Positions 19,965 to 31,294 are shown, numbered from the stretch's first letter. The stretch is 64,000 nucleotides of DNA from Mycolicibacterium diernhoferi (GCF_019456655.1 NZ_CP080332.1:1302001-1366000); one strand, 5' to 3'. Numbers and translations: made by a program. The notes: generated by a model not told the origin, from the sequence alone.

Positions 19965-20014
19965 TGTGGTCTCCTCGTTGTTCTCGGTTGGTGCCGTCTC
20001 TGAATCCGATCACC

Positions 20015-20047
20015 CGGGCGGTGGTCCCCACTAGGGGCGGAAGTCCC
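20015..20047. promoter_or_regulatory. Two candidate DosR boxes upstream of hspX and the hibernation factor
   Basis: CGGGCGGTGGTCCC (20015-20028) and GGGGCGGAAGTCCC (20034-20047) start 19 bp apart. They lie in the divergent region between hspX and the rafH-like gene. Both have good GTCCC right arms and weaker left arms. Confidence 0.6.
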
Positions 20048-20143
20048 CGCCATCAGGGTCGTTCGTCGCGCGAACGTGAAACCCCGGCGAAGAGGACCTT
20101 CGGCCCTAACGGAGTCGACCGCAGTCGAGATACCACAGTCACC

Positions 20144-20929
20144 ATGACCGACGGAGTTGGCGTTTCGCCCGCAGCGGATCTCGATATCACGATGCGCGGG
20201 AGCTTCCCCGGCGCTGTCGAGTACGCGAATATCAAGATCGGCGGACTCGGGCGATCCACCCGCCACCCGATCACCAACGCCCGACTCCGGCTGACTCAGC
20301 GAGACCGCGGTCCCGCCGAAACGGCGGTCGTCGGTCAGGTCAATCTCGACTTCCTGGGACGTCATATTCGGGTGCAGGTCGCCGCGGCCACCGCTCGGGA
20401 GGCGATCGACAAGTTGGAGGAACGGACGCGGCGCCGGCTCGAACAGGTGCGCGAGCGTCGGGAACCTCGACGCGGGCCGGCCGGCGCGCCACCGTGGCGT
20501 CAGGCCCGGGCGTTGGGTCCCGGGTCCGGGCCGAACGCCGGCAGGTCCCGAATCAGCCGGCGCAAATCCTATGCGATGGCCCCGTGCACGGTCGATGAAG
20601 CACTGGCCGAAATGGATCTGCTCGACTACGACTTCCATCTCTTCAACGAGATCGGCAGCGGCACAGCCGCCGTCGCGTACCGAAGCGGCCCGACAGGTCT
20701 GCGGGTCGCGCTCGTCGCCCCGGACCTCAGCAGTGCGGTGGCGCCCTTCGAACGGCCGGTCACGATCAGCCCGCACCCGGTGCCCTGTCTGCGTGAGGAC
20801 GCCGCTGTGCGGCGGATGGCGCTGATGGATCTGCCGTTCCTGTTCTACATCGACGCGGCGCTGGGCCGCGCAAGCGTCCTCTACCGGCGCCTCGACGGCG
20901 ACCTCGCGGTGATCACACCCGCCGGGTAG
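20144..20929 (+). CDS. rafH: Long ribosome hibernation promoting factor, RafH-like
   Basis: 261 residues. The N-terminal region (about 10-110) has an HPF/YfiA-like layout ending in an Arg/Glu-rich helix. Two C-terminal dimerisation-like units follow: TVDEALAEMDLLDYDFHLFN and a second, weaker copy (REDAAVRRMALMDLPFLFYI), so the C-terminal domain appears duplicated. The family binds the 30S decoding region and stabilises idle ribosomes. Size, layout and place beside hspX match the DosR-controlled factor RafH of M. smegmatis. ATG at 20144 was chosen because the frame before it is non-conserved. Confidence 0.85.
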   Translation: MTDGVGVSPAADLDITMRGSFPGAVEYANIKIGGLGRSTRHPITNARLRLTQRDRGPAETAVVGQVNLDFLGRHIRVQVAAATAREAIDKLEERTRRRLEQVRERREPRRGPAGAPPWRQARALGPGSGPNAGRSRISRRKSYAMAPCTVDEALAEMDLLDYDFHLFNEIGSGTAAVAYRSGPTGLRVALVAPDLSSAVAPFERPVTISPHPVPCLREDAAVRRMALMDLPFLFYIDAALGRASVLYRRLDGDLAVITPAG

Positions 20930-20947
20930 GGCGGCGCTGCCGAGGAA

Positions 20948-20983
20948 GGGCCTTTCGTCGGCGAACGAGGGGACCTACGCCTC
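20948..20983. promoter_or_regulatory. Two candidate DosR boxes upstream of a Usp gene
   Basis: GGGCCTTTCGTCGG (20948-20961) and GGGACCTACGCCTC (20970-20983) start 22 bp apart, about two helical turns. They end 82 bp before the ATG of the Usp gene at 21066. Confidence 0.6.
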
Positions 20984-21065
20984 ACGAAACGCAGCGGGCT
21001 GCCGATCTACGGTCGGGTCGCAGCCACCGCCGCGACCGGCAGTGCGCAACCCGAATGGAGGCCCG

Positions 21066-21959
21066 ATGACTTTTCAATCGACGACGAACTTGAACGGCAT
21101 TGTGGCGGCTGTCGACGGGTCACCGACCTCGGACTCCGCGGCGGCATGGGCTGCCCGGGAGGCGGCACGTCGCGACGTGCTGCTCACGCTCGTGTATGTG
21201 AAGCCTTCCGACGAGGTCGGCCCCTGGTTGGACCTGCCGATCTCATCGGAGTACCTGCAGGAACGTGATCGGCTGGCCGAAGAGGTGATCGAGGGCTCGC
21301 ACCGGCACATCGCAACCGTCCTGTCCGGAACCCGGGACGTACGGACCAACAAGCTCGTTCTCGACGGCCCGAAATTGCCCGTTCTGATCGACCTTTCGAA
21401 GGATGCAGACCTGATGGTGGTCGGCTGTCGCGGGCTCGGCGGACTGGCGCGTCTGCTGTTGGGTTCAACCAGCTCGGCATTGGTCCACCACTCGCACAGC
21501 CCGGTGGCAGTGATCCATGACGAGAACTCGGTGGCGGAGCTTGAGGCGACGGCACCCGTGGTGGTCGGGGTGGACGCCATGCCGGCCTCGGAGTTGGCCG
21601 TTGCCATCGCATTCGACGAAGCATCAAGGCGGGGCGTCGAACTCATCGCGGTGCACACCTGGATGAACAGCGCAGATTTCTATGTCGACGTCGCCTACGA
21701 AGACCTTGCGGTCCAGGCCGAAGAGGAGTTGGCGCAGCGCCTGGCCGGATGGTCCGAACGCTACCCGGACGTGGTGGTCCGCCGCGTGGTGGGACGTGAC
21801 AATCCGGCTCACCGGCTCATCGCCGAGTCGCATCGGGCGCAGCTTCTGGTGGTCGGCAGTCACGGTCGGGGCGGCTTCGCGGGCCAGCTTCTGGGTTCGG
21901 TGAGCTGGACCGTGGTGCAGGCCGCCACCATACCGGTCATAGTCGCCCGGCAAGGATGA
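21066..21959 (+). CDS. Universal stress protein, two tandem Usp domains
   Basis: 297 residues. Domain 1 begins NGIVAAVDGSPTSDSAAAWA and carries VVGCRGLGGLARLLLGSTS; domain 2 carries VVGSHGRGGFAGQLLGSVS. Both match the G-x2-G-x9-G-S/T nucleotide motif, so it is predicted to bind ATP. The start at 21066 follows a clear ribosome-binding site (ATGGAGG, 6 bp spacing). It is preceded by paired DosR-like boxes and followed by the perfect box at 21981 that serves the next gene. Confidence 0.93.
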   Translation: MTFQSTTNLNGIVAAVDGSPTSDSAAAWAAREAARRDVLLTLVYVKPSDEVGPWLDLPISSEYLQERDRLAEEVIEGSHRHIATVLSGTRDVRTNKLVLDGPKLPVLIDLSKDADLMVVGCRGLGGLARLLLGSTSSALVHHSHSPVAVIHDENSVAELEATAPVVVGVDAMPASELAVAIAFDEASRRGVELIAVHTWMNSADFYVDVAYEDLAVQAEEELAQRLAGWSERYPDVVVRRVVGRDNPAHRLIAESHRAQLLVVGSHGRGGFAGQLLGSVSWTVVQAATIPVIVARQG

Positions 21960-21980
21960 GGCGGTTCGGCCGGTAATCAT

Positions 21981-21994
21981 GGGACTTTTGTCCC
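21981..21994. promoter_or_regulatory. DosR box with a perfect core match
   Basis: GGGACTTTTGTCCC has both arms intact (GGGAC and GTCCC). It lies 37 bp upstream of the Rv1733c-like gene. This is the clearest box in the window. Confidence 0.8.
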
Positions 21995-22030
21995 TGCGGT
22001 AGCGGCTCGGCGGTGCCGAGAATCGTTGAT

Positions 22031-22618
22031 ATGCAGACCTTCGCGTTCAATCTCGGCGCCCGGTTTCGGTGCCTGCTGGGGACCAACCCCTTGGTTCGGA
22101 CCTCCGACCGGGTCCAGGCGACGGCAGAACTGTTGATCGCGGCACTCGCACTGCTCACCGTTGCGATCGCGGCAGCGGTCGCAACGGCTGTGCATGACGA
22201 CGCCGCTCATGAACTCGCCGCGCAACGCCTGGTCCGTCAGCAGATTTTCGCGACGGTGTCGGCCGACAGTCAGGACACGTCGCAACCATTCGCCGAGTCG
22301 TCGGTCACCGAGATCCGCTGGGAGTTCGGCGGTAAGGCGCACACCGATACCATTCGCACCGAGCGACTCAGGGCGGGCGACCGGCTCACCGTGTGGGTGG
22401 ATGCCGAGGGTGAGCGCACCCTGGCGGTCCCGTCGGACGCGGATGCGGCGATCCTGGCGATCGTCACCGCACTGGCAGTGTGGACCGCGGTGCTGACGCC
22501 TGCGGCTGTGCTGTTGCTGTGGCTGCGCAACAGTCTGAACCGTGCGCGGTCCACGGCATGGGATCGTGAACTCGATGGTCTTGCCGATGGCGGTGGGAGA
22601 AAGGACAATTCACCCTGA
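22031..22618 (+). CDS. Rv1733c-like two-helix membrane protein of the DosR regulon
   Basis: 195 residues. Two membrane helices flank a soluble domain: one near the N-terminus (AELLIAALALLTVAIAAAVA) and one near the C-terminus (VTALAVWTAVLTPAAVLLLW). The N-terminal motif TNPLVRTSDRVQA matches the RNPLVRGTDRLEA region of M. tuberculosis Rv1733c, a DosR-regulon membrane antigen of unknown function. The intervening domain (about 60-145) probably faces outside. A perfect DosR box stands at 21981. A GTG six codons upstream (22013) is an alternative start. Confidence 0.8.
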   Translation: MQTFAFNLGARFRCLLGTNPLVRTSDRVQATAELLIAALALLTVAIAAAVATAVHDDAAHELAAQRLVRQQIFATVSADSQDTSQPFAESSVTEIRWEFGGKAHTDTIRTERLRAGDRLTVWVDAEGERTLAVPSDADAAILAIVTALAVWTAVLTPAAVLLLWLRNSLNRARSTAWDRELDGLADGGGRKDNSP

Positions 22619-22651
22619 TCGAGTTGCCCGGACACCGTGGCGCTCACGGGT

Positions 22652-23527
22652 TCAGGCGCGGATCACGGCCACCGGTGCCCGGGCCGATTCGGCGACCGAG
22701 GTACTGACCGAGCCGAGCAACATACCCGAGATGCCCCCGCGGCCACGGCTGCCGACCACGACGAGCTGGGACTGGTTGGACTCGTCGATCAGCCAGCGAG
22801 CGGGCTTGTCGCAGACAACTCGTCTCCGGATGGTGACATCGGGATAGCGTTCCTGCCACCCGGCGAGGCGTTCCGCGAGCACCTCGTGTCCCTGCTCTTC
22901 GAACTGGTGCCAATCCATGCCCAGGAAGGGGAAGACCGCCACATCGCTCCAGGCGTGCAGGGCGACGAGGTCTACTCCACGGCGCGACGCTTCGTCGAAG
23001 GCAAAGGCCGTTGCCGCCTCCGAGGCCGGCGAGCCGTCGATCCCGAGGACCACGGGCAGGCCGCGGTCGGTGCTACGGACCACGCCTTCTCTGACGAGCA
23101 CCACCGGACACCCTGCGTGGTGCAGCAGAGCGCGGCTGACCGAGCCCAGCACGGCGGCGCCGACCGGACCGAGGCCGCGGCTGCCCAGCACAATCAGGTC
23201 GGCGTCGGCCGACGCCGCGGTCAGCTCGGCCACCGGGCCGCCATGACGACGCTCGACGCGGACGTCCGGCGGCGACCCCGGTACCGCGGTACGCAGGGTG
23301 TCCAGTGTGCGCGCGATGACGTTGTCGGCGTGGTCTTCCTGCCACACTTGATAATCCGACAGCACCGCTTCGATCGACCAGCTGGCGATGATCGGCGACA
23401 CGACGTGCATCAGGGTGACCGGACGGTGTCTCAGCACGGCCTCGTCGGCCGCCCACCGGACCGCAGCATGTGATTCCGGGGATCCATCGATTCCGACGAG
23501 AATTCCCAGGCCGGCTGGTGAGGTCAT
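22652..23527 (-). CDS. Universal stress protein, two tandem Usp domains
   Basis: 291 residues from MTSPAGLGILVGIDGSPESH. Both halves have the nucleotide motif (VLGSRGLGPVGAAVLGSVS; VVGSRGRGGISGMLLGSVS). The second half closely resembles the Usp proteins at 16026 and 29900 (ASRRGVDLVALHAWSDVAVF, AGWQERYPDVTIRRRVV), suggesting duplication within the island. A DosR-like sequence at 23646 is 118 bp upstream, in the divergent gap with the flavin-fold protein. Confidence 0.93.
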   Translation of the reverse strand: MTSPAGLGILVGIDGSPESHAAVRWAADEAVLRHRPVTLMHVVSPIIASWSIEAVLSDYQVWQEDHADNVIARTLDTLRTAVPGSPPDVRVERRHGGPVAELTAASADADLIVLGSRGLGPVGAAVLGSVSRALLHHAGCPVVLVREGVVRSTDRGLPVVLGIDGSPASEAATAFAFDEASRRGVDLVALHAWSDVAVFPFLGMDWHQFEEQGHEVLAERLAGWQERYPDVTIRRRVVCDKPARWLIDESNQSQLVVVGSRGRGGISGMLLGSVSTSVAESARAPVAVIRA

Positions 23528-23645
23528 CTGGCGTTCCTTTGCAGTGGCTACTGAACGGGGTGACGCGTACACCGCGCGCACCGGTGCTCCCTAGACACTA
23601 GGGCGCTGCCGGCGTGATCTCAGGAGTCCTTGGTTCGTCGAACTA

Positions 23646-23659
23646 GGGACTTTGTGCCT
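23646..23659. promoter_or_regulatory. Candidate DosR box, imperfect right arm
   Basis: GGGACTTTGTGCCT has an intact left arm and a degenerate right arm. It sits 35 bp before the flavin-fold gene and upstream of the divergent Usp gene. Confidence 0.5.
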
Positions 23660-23694
23660 CAGAACCGGGCGGTGTGGGCTCCTACAGTCGAGTG

Positions 23695-24141
23695 ATGACC
23701 GACACCCACACCATGGTCGTGCTGTCCGTTTCGGACTGCTGGGATCTGCTGGCAGGCACTGCACTTGGCAGGCTGGTCACGACGGTCGACGGCGTTCCGG
23801 CGATCTTCCCGGTGAACTACACCGTGCAGGATCGGACGGTTCTGTTCCGAACGGCGCAGGGCACCAAGCTGGTCAGTGCGGCGATCAACAACAACGTCCT
23901 GTTCGAAGCGGACGGGTACAGCCTCAGCGAGGGCTGGAGCGTCATCGTCGCCGGGGTGGCGCGATCGGTACGCAGCGAGGAAGACATCGCCGAGGCCGAG
24001 CGGGCCGGGTTGATTTCCTGGACCGACTCGGAAAAGGAGCATTTCGTCCGGATCCACCCGCGCGGTGTCACCGGCCGGCGGTTCCGGTTCCGTGCCCAGC
24101 CGGGCACGGGGACGCCTGCCGAGGATCCGATTCTGGGCTGA
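23695..24141 (+). CDS. Pyridoxamine 5'-phosphate oxidase-fold (flavin reductase-like) protein
   Basis: 148 residues from ATG at 23695. The split-barrel motifs are LGRLVTTVDGVPAIFPVNYT, VLFRTAQGTKLVSAAINNN and GWSVIVAGVARSV, with a C-terminal FVRIHPRGVTGRRFRF. The family binds FMN, F420 or haem, and the ligand here is not determined. It resembles the DosR-regulon protein Rv3129. A paralogue is encoded at 35939-36370. It heads a rightward run with pfkB and devS. Confidence 0.82.
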   Translation: MTDTHTMVVLSVSDCWDLLAGTALGRLVTTVDGVPAIFPVNYTVQDRTVLFRTAQGTKLVSAAINNNVLFEADGYSLSEGWSVIVAGVARSVRSEEDIAEAERAGLISWTDSEKEHFVRIHPRGVTGRRFRFRAQPGTGTPAEDPILG

Positions 24142-24310
24142 CCGATTCACCTGCGGAGTCAGCGATGACAACAGCGCGAGCGCGCCACCGAGACCCCTCC
24201 GGGCGGGTCTTCCGGGGTCGGGGCGAGGCCGGCCGCGTCCTGGCGGGAAAGCTCGGTGACCACCGCGGACGATCCGGTCTGGTGGCACCCGAAACGTATC
24301 CCAGCGGGCT

Positions 24311-27026
<2,716 letters not shown>

Positions 27027-27033
27027 GGAGCTC

Positions 27034-27876
27034 TCACCGGGCGGTGACGGCGGCGGCCGGGACGCGATGCGCCACCACGACGGCAATCTCCGCCGTACAG
27101 GCGTGTCCGATTCGGTCGATGGTGGTGGCGACATCGGTGGCTCTGTCGCCGTCGAGCATGATCAACCCGCCGAGGTCGGGACTGGCGTGCAGGAACCGCG
27201 CCAGGTCGTGGTCCGTCGCGACGGGGTAGATGTGAACGTCCGGACACCGGTGCCGCCATTCCGACGCCAGACGGCTCACGTCGTCAACGCAGGTCTTGTC
27301 GTTTCCGGAGTCGGTCCACACCGCCAGAATCGCCCACCCCCGCTGCCTCGCCTCGGACGCGGCCTCGGCGAGCAGGCTGTCGTTGTCGCGGGAGCCGGCG
27401 TCCACCGGCGTGATGATCCATTTCGATTGAGGTTCGGCGGGCGTGTGGACCGGACGGCGGACGATCGCCACCGGGCAGGTCGCCTTGGTGGCGACGAGGG
27501 TCGCCGTGGAACCCATCAAGGTGATCCCGATGCGGTTCATCCCGGTCCACCCGACACAGATCATGTCGGTGCTCTCCGATTCGGCGAGGAGAACACCGGC
27601 CGGAGAGCCCTGCGCGATGGTCGTCGTGACCCGCACCCCGCAACCGCATTCGTCGATCCGCTCGCCGGTGGTCCGCAAGATGCGTTTGGCCGTGGCTACG
27701 GCGGTTTCGTACTCACTGGCCGACAACATCCCGGTCAGGTCGGTTCTGATCACGTAGATCAGACGCAGTGGCGCGCTGCGTCGCAGCGCTTCGTCGATCG
27801 CCCAGAGCGCGGCATGTTCAGCTTGCTCGGAACCGTCGATCCCGACGATGACCTGCGTGCTCTCCGTCTCAGGCAT
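27034..27876 (-). CDS. Universal stress protein with a degenerate second domain
   Basis: 280 residues. Domain 1 starts VIVGIDGSEQAEHAALWAID and has a nucleotide motif (CVGWTGMNRIGITLMGSTA). Domain 2 (from about residue 152, KWIITPVDAGSRDNDSLLAE) lacks any G-x2-G-x9-G motif, ending LGGLIMLDGDRATDVATTID. This shape resembles Rv3134c, the Usp gene next to devR-devS in M. tuberculosis. Here it converges on devS with a 7-bp gap. A weak box at 27942 could drive it. Confidence 0.85.
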   Translation of the reverse strand: MPETESTQVIVGIDGSEQAEHAALWAIDEALRRSAPLRLIYVIRTDLTGMLSASEYETAVATAKRILRTTGERIDECGCGVRVTTTIAQGSPAGVLLAESESTDMICVGWTGMNRIGITLMGSTATLVATKATCPVAIVRRPVHTPAEPQSKWIITPVDAGSRDNDSLLAEAASEARQRGWAILAVWTDSGNDKTCVDDVSRLASEWRHRCPDVHIYPVATDHDLARFLHASPDLGGLIMLDGDRATDVATTIDRIGHACTAEIAVVVAHRVPAAAVTAR

Positions 27877-28308
27877 GTCGGCGCCCTTCGTAGGAGGAAT
27901 CGAGAGTTCTCAGGTTAGGCAGCCGCCCCGCGCGATGGGCGGGGCCAACGGTCACCTCTCTGCGGGCGAAGGTCCATTGTGGGATGGGCGTGCATGTGCT
28001 GCCTGCGTGTCGGCGCGCGCATCCGCGGGATCGCCGGCTTCGACGAGGTGCTCGCGGTGGGTGGTCGGGGTGTTCACCCTGATCGGCGGCCCCGGCCGAC
28101 ACCTACCGCCGACACGAGTCACCGCCCGTGAGATCCTCTCCGGCACAGATCATCACCTCATGGCGTCACGTTCGATGACAACCTCGGGTCCATCACGGAC
28201 CAACGACCCCCAAGGCCGGGACCTCAGTCCCTACCTGCGGCCCATCGGTGGTGGTCGAATCGAGTTGGTGATGACCACCAGTCTGCTGCCGACCTGAGGG
28301 GATCGCTC
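27877..28308. other. 432-bp intergenic region with DosR-like sites and no convincing gene
   Basis: This divergent gap lies between a Usp gene and the Rv1738-like gene. GGGCCAACGGTCAC (27942-27955) is a weak DosR-like site 66 bp before the Usp start, and the pair at 28197-28231 serves the other side. An open frame spans most of it, but its composition is Ser/Arg/Pro-rich with no recognisable domain. The middle (27960-28190) is unexplained and long enough for a small RNA. Confidence 0.5.
28197..28231. promoter_or_regulatory. Two DosR boxes upstream of the Rv1738-like gene
   Basis: GGGACCTCAGTCCC (28218-28231) has perfect arms. CGGACCAACGACCC (28197-28210) is a weaker partner starting 21 bp upstream. 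The strong site ends 77 bp before the ATG at 28309. Confidence 0.72.
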
Positions 28309-28590
28309 ATGACCGAGGATGAGGACAGCGTCCGCAAGGACTGGACCGTGCAGATCGCGATCGACGAGTATGACGGCCGTACCCGGGCGACCGCCACGTT
28401 GCGCGGGCGCGGCCAGGAGACCACCGGGATCGGGCTGGCGCGGTGCAATCCCGCCGACGCTGACATTGCCGACATCGGCGACGAACTCGCCGTCGCCCGG
28501 GCGCTGGCGGCGCTGGTCCAGCAACTGCGGACCAGCACGGTTCACGACATCGAGGAATCCACCCATCAGCCGGTGACCGCCTTGCGCTGA
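28309..28590 (+). CDS. DUF1876 protein, Rv1738-like
   Basis: 93 residues. It matches the Rv1738/Rv2632c family along its length: DWTVQIAIDEYDGRTRATAT, GIGLARCNPADADIADIGDE and THDIE-like VHDIEESTHQPVTAL. The family fold resembles a swapped hibernation-promoting-factor dimer, and a role in translation arrest during hypoxia has been proposed for Rv1738. It follows a strong DosR box pair and is 42 bp upstream of a Usp gene, so the two are probably co-transcribed. Confidence 0.88.
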   Translation: MTEDEDSVRKDWTVQIAIDEYDGRTRATATLRGRGQETTGIGLARCNPADADIADIGDELAVARALAALVQQLRTSTVHDIEESTHQPVTALR

Positions 28591-28632
28591 GCCGCAACGG
28601 TGTACGCGATCCGGTGAGAACCAGCCGACGAA

Positions 28633-29628
28633 ATGGGGCACTCCATGAAGATGCCGGGTGACCGTCCCGCCGGGACACCGGACAGCGAGGAAAACCGCTC
28701 TCCCGGTGGAGCTCCCGGCGTCCTCGTCGGCATCGACGGATCTGCCTCGTCGACATCGGCGGTGCGGTGGGCAGCACGGGAGGCCATGCTGCGCAAGCTT
28801 CCCCTGCAGATCGTGCACGTGATGAAGTGGCCGTCCGGGCCCATCTGGTCCGAAGTGCTCGCCACGCCGGACATCGCCGCGGATCTGACACGAAACGGTG
28901 AGGCGGTCCTGCGCGCCGCACACCAGGTCGCCGAGGAGGTGATCGGTGGCGCCGTCGAGATTCGGGTCGACGACGTCGTGGCCGCCGACAGCATCGTGGG
29001 CGTGCTGGTCGACTGTTCCCGATCGGCGCGGATGGTCGTCGTCGGCCGCCGAGGCATGGGGGCGGTCAGTCGCTGGTTGCTGGGTTCTGTCACCTCTGCG
29101 CTCATCCGGCACGCCCGCAGCCCGGTCGTGGTGGTCCACGATGAGGACGCAGAATCGTTGCCCGCGGCCGGCACCGCGCCTGTCGTCGTCGGTCTGGACG
29201 GATCCCCGGCCTCGGAGAACGCACTCGCCTTCGCGTTCGACGAAGCGTCCTGGCGAGCAGCGCCGCTGGTGGTGGTGCACGCGTGGGGTGACGCCGACGG
29301 CGAGCCGCTGCCGGGCTCCCAATGGGAGCGGCTGCGAGTTCTGGCCGAGGAGCGGGTGGCCGAGCGACTCGCGGGCTGGGGCGAACAGTATCCGGATGTC
29401 CTCGTCCACCGCGACGTTGTTCTCGACCGTCCGGCGCACCACCTGCTGCAACAATCGCGGACCGCGCAGCTGACGGTCGTGGGTAGCCGCGGGCGGGGCG
29501 GCTTCAAGGGCCTGCTGCTGGGGTCGGTCGGCAAGAGCGTTGTCGAGGGCGCACAGACACCCGTCGTCGTGGTCCCACCGGATGGCAGCCGCGGCCCGGA
29601 GAATCGGATGGAAAGGAATCGCTCATGA
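28633..29628 (+). CDS. Universal stress protein, two tandem Usp domains
   Basis: 331 residues from ATG at 28633 (ATG at 28645 is an alternative). A hydrophilic N-terminal extension of about 35 residues precedes domain 1 (GVLVGIDGSASSTSAVRWAA; VVGRRGMGAVSRWLLGSVT). Domain 2 carries VVGSRGRGGFKGLLLGSVG. Both nucleotide motifs are intact. It sits between the Rv1738-like gene and a DUF1918 gene whose ATG overlaps its stop by 4 bp, making a three-gene DosR-type operon. Confidence 0.92.
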   Translation: MGHSMKMPGDRPAGTPDSEENRSPGGAPGVLVGIDGSASSTSAVRWAAREAMLRKLPLQIVHVMKWPSGPIWSEVLATPDIAADLTRNGEAVLRAAHQVAEEVIGGAVEIRVDDVVAADSIVGVLVDCSRSARMVVVGRRGMGAVSRWLLGSVTSALIRHARSPVVVVHDEDAESLPAAGTAPVVVGLDGSPASENALAFAFDEASWRAAPLVVVHAWGDADGEPLPGSQWERLRVLAEERVAERLAGWGEQYPDVLVHRDVVLDRPAHHLLQQSRTAQLTVVGSRGRGGFKGLLLGSVGKSVVEGAQTPVVVVPPDGSRGPENRMERNRS

Positions 29629-29903
29629 AAGCCAATGTCGGTGACTGGCTGGTGATCAAGGGTTCGGTGGTGGACAGACCGGATCGACGCGGAATGATCA
29701 CCGAGGTGCATTCGTCGGACGGGGCACCGCCCTATGTGGTGCGATGGCTCGACACCGATCACGTCACCACGGTGTTCCCGGGACCGGATGCGATCGTGGT
29801 GTCGGCGCAAGAACAGAGGGACGCCGACGAGCGTGCCCGGCACAGATTCGGTGTGGTCCAGTCGGCGATCAAACGCAACCAGGGGACCGATGAGCGGACC
29901 TAA
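29625..29903 (+). CDS. DUF1918 small protein
   Basis: 92 residues. The first 60 (VGDWLVIKGSVVDRPDRRGM, GAPPYVVRWLDTDHVTTVFP) match the DUF1918 beta-barrel domain common in actinobacteria. The C-terminus is a charged helix. Function unknown. The start overlaps the Usp stop (ATGA), implying coupled translation. Its 3' end overlaps the convergent Usp gene by 4 bp. Confidence 0.85.
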   Translation: MKANVGDWLVIKGSVVDRPDRRGMITEVHSSDGAPPYVVRWLDTDHVTTVFPGPDAIVVSAQEQRDADERARHRFGVVQSAIKRNQGTDERT

Positions 29904-30793
29904 CTCCGGGTAGGACCACGCACCACCATCACCGGCGCCTCGGCCTCTCGGGCCACCCGTGTGCTGACCGATCCCAGCAGCAGACCGGCGAATCCACCGC
30001 GGCCATGGCTGCCCACCACGACGAGTTGTGCCTGCTGAGAATTCTCGATCAGAGACCGTGCCGGCTGGTCACCGACGACCCGGCGGTGCACAGTCACATC
30101 GGGGTACCGCTCGTGCCATCCGGCCAGTCGTTCACCGAGCACCTCGTGCCCCTGATCCTCGTACGCACGCCAGTTCGCGCCCAGCGCCGGGAAGACATCG
30201 ACATCACTCCATGCATGCAGGGCAACAAGATCCACCCGTCTGCGTTCGGCTTCGTCGAAGGCGAACGCGATCGCCTCCTCCGATGCGGGCGATCCGTCGA
30301 TCCCGACCAGGATGGGGGAGATGTAGTCGACCGCCTGCGCGTCGCCGGCATGGACGACCACGACGGGACATCGCGCGTGGTGGACGAGCCCGCCGCTGAC
30401 AGAACCCAGGATGACCCGGCCGGCGGCACCCTTACCCCGGCTTCCGACAACCATGAGGTGCGCTCTTGCAGAAGCGGCGACGAGCTCATCGACCACCCCT
30501 GCATACCGCACTTCGGTTCGCACCACGAGATTTTCGGCGCCCACGGCGCCGGCCGCCAGGGCATCACGGGCCCGCTCGATCACCTGATGCGCGTTATCCT
30601 GCTGCCATTCGGTGATGGTGCCCTGCAGGGGCGGTATGGGCCAGTTCACGATCACCGGTTCGACCACGTGCATTACGGTGACACTCGACTTGCGCAGGAC
30701 CGCATCGCATGCCGCCCAGCGCAGCGCCGAATCCGACGCGGGCGAACCGTCGACCGCGACGATGATTCCGTATGTCTCGGCATTGCTGGTCAT
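29900..30793 (-). CDS. Universal stress protein, two tandem Usp domains
   Basis: 297 residues from MTSNAETYGIIVAVDGSPAS; the frame continues upstream, but that part is Pro/Arg-rich and covers the promoter. Nucleotide motifs are [19 protein letters not shown] and VVGSHGRGGFAGLLLGSVS. It resembles M. tuberculosis Rv2005c/Rv1996, two DosR-regulon Usp proteins. Two DosR-like sites stand 82-117 bp upstream at 30875-30910. Confidence 0.93.
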   Translation of the reverse strand: MTSNAETYGIIVAVDGSPASDSALRWAACDAVLRKSSVTVMHVVEPVIVNWPIPPLQGTITEWQQDNAHQVIERARDALAAGAVGAENLVVRTEVRYAGVVDELVAASARAHLMVVGSRGKGAAGRVILGSVSGGLVHHARCPVVVVHAGDAQAVDYISPILVGIDGSPASEEAIAFAFDEAERRRVDLVALHAWSDVDVFPALGANWRAYEDQGHEVLGERLAGWHERYPDVTVHRRVVGDQPARSLIENSQQAQLVVVGSHGRGGFAGLLLGSVSTRVAREAEAPVMVVRGPTRS

Positions 30794-30874
30794 GTCGCGC
30801 CCCCAGGGTTGTGTGCGCTCCCATTGCCCCCCTTGCGGATCCTTGACGCTACGGCGCGGCCGAGCGTTTCGGCA

Positions 30875-30910
30875 GTGCCATTGGTCCATGGATGGGGTGC
30901 CGGTGGTCCC
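30875..30910. promoter_or_regulatory. Two candidate DosR boxes
   Basis: GTGCCATTGGTCCA (30875-30888) and GTGCCGGTGGTCCC (30897-30910) start 22 bp apart. They lie in the 225-bp divergent gap between the Usp gene and the SHOCT gene at 31019. The arms are imperfect. Confidence 0.5.
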
Positions 30911-31018
30911 CGGCCTTCGGTGCCCCTCGGCGGCCCCTTCCGGCCCTTCGCCTCCAGCATCGTCACCGCTCGCGGCCGACGATGGACTCCGGAGAACGGA
31001 TGAATCGGGAGTGGTGAA

Positions 31019-31294
31019 ATGCGCTGGCACGAACACGATATGGGGTGGTGGGGCTATGCCGGGATGGGCATCGGCATGGTGTTGTTCTGGACCCTGCTGA
31101 TCGCCGCGGTCGCGGCCCTGTTCATCGTTCTCGTCGGTGATCGCCGCCGGCCGTCCACGCCGCCGATGCCGCCGACGACGATGCCGCAGACGCCCGAACA
31201 GATACTGGCTGCCCGCTTCGCGCGGGGCGAGATCGGTGAATCCGAGTTCCGCGACCGCCTCGCGGTGCTCCAGAGCCACCAGGGACCCAGCTGA
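31019..31294 (+). CDS. Small membrane protein with C-terminal SHOCT motif
   Basis: 91 residues. The N-terminus is Trp/Gly/His-rich (MRWHEHDMGWWGYAGMG), then one membrane helix (MVLFWTLLIAAVAALFIVLV), a Pro-rich linker, and a SHOCT-type end (EQILAARFARGEIGESEFRD). Such proteins are small membrane anchors whose SHOCT segment may mediate oligomerisation. The His residues near the start could bind metal (speculation). It precedes the hydrogenase operon by 231 bp. Confidence 0.82.
   Translation: MRWHEHDMGWWGYAGMGIGMVLFWTLLIAAVAALFIVLVGDRRRPSTPPMPPTTMPQTPEQILAARFARGEIGESEFRDRLAVLQSHQGPS

Noticed and set aside
27848..28297. Plus-strand frame filling the gap before the Rv1738-like gene
   Set aside because: No domain, biased composition, and it covers DosR-like sites and the neighbouring Usp start.
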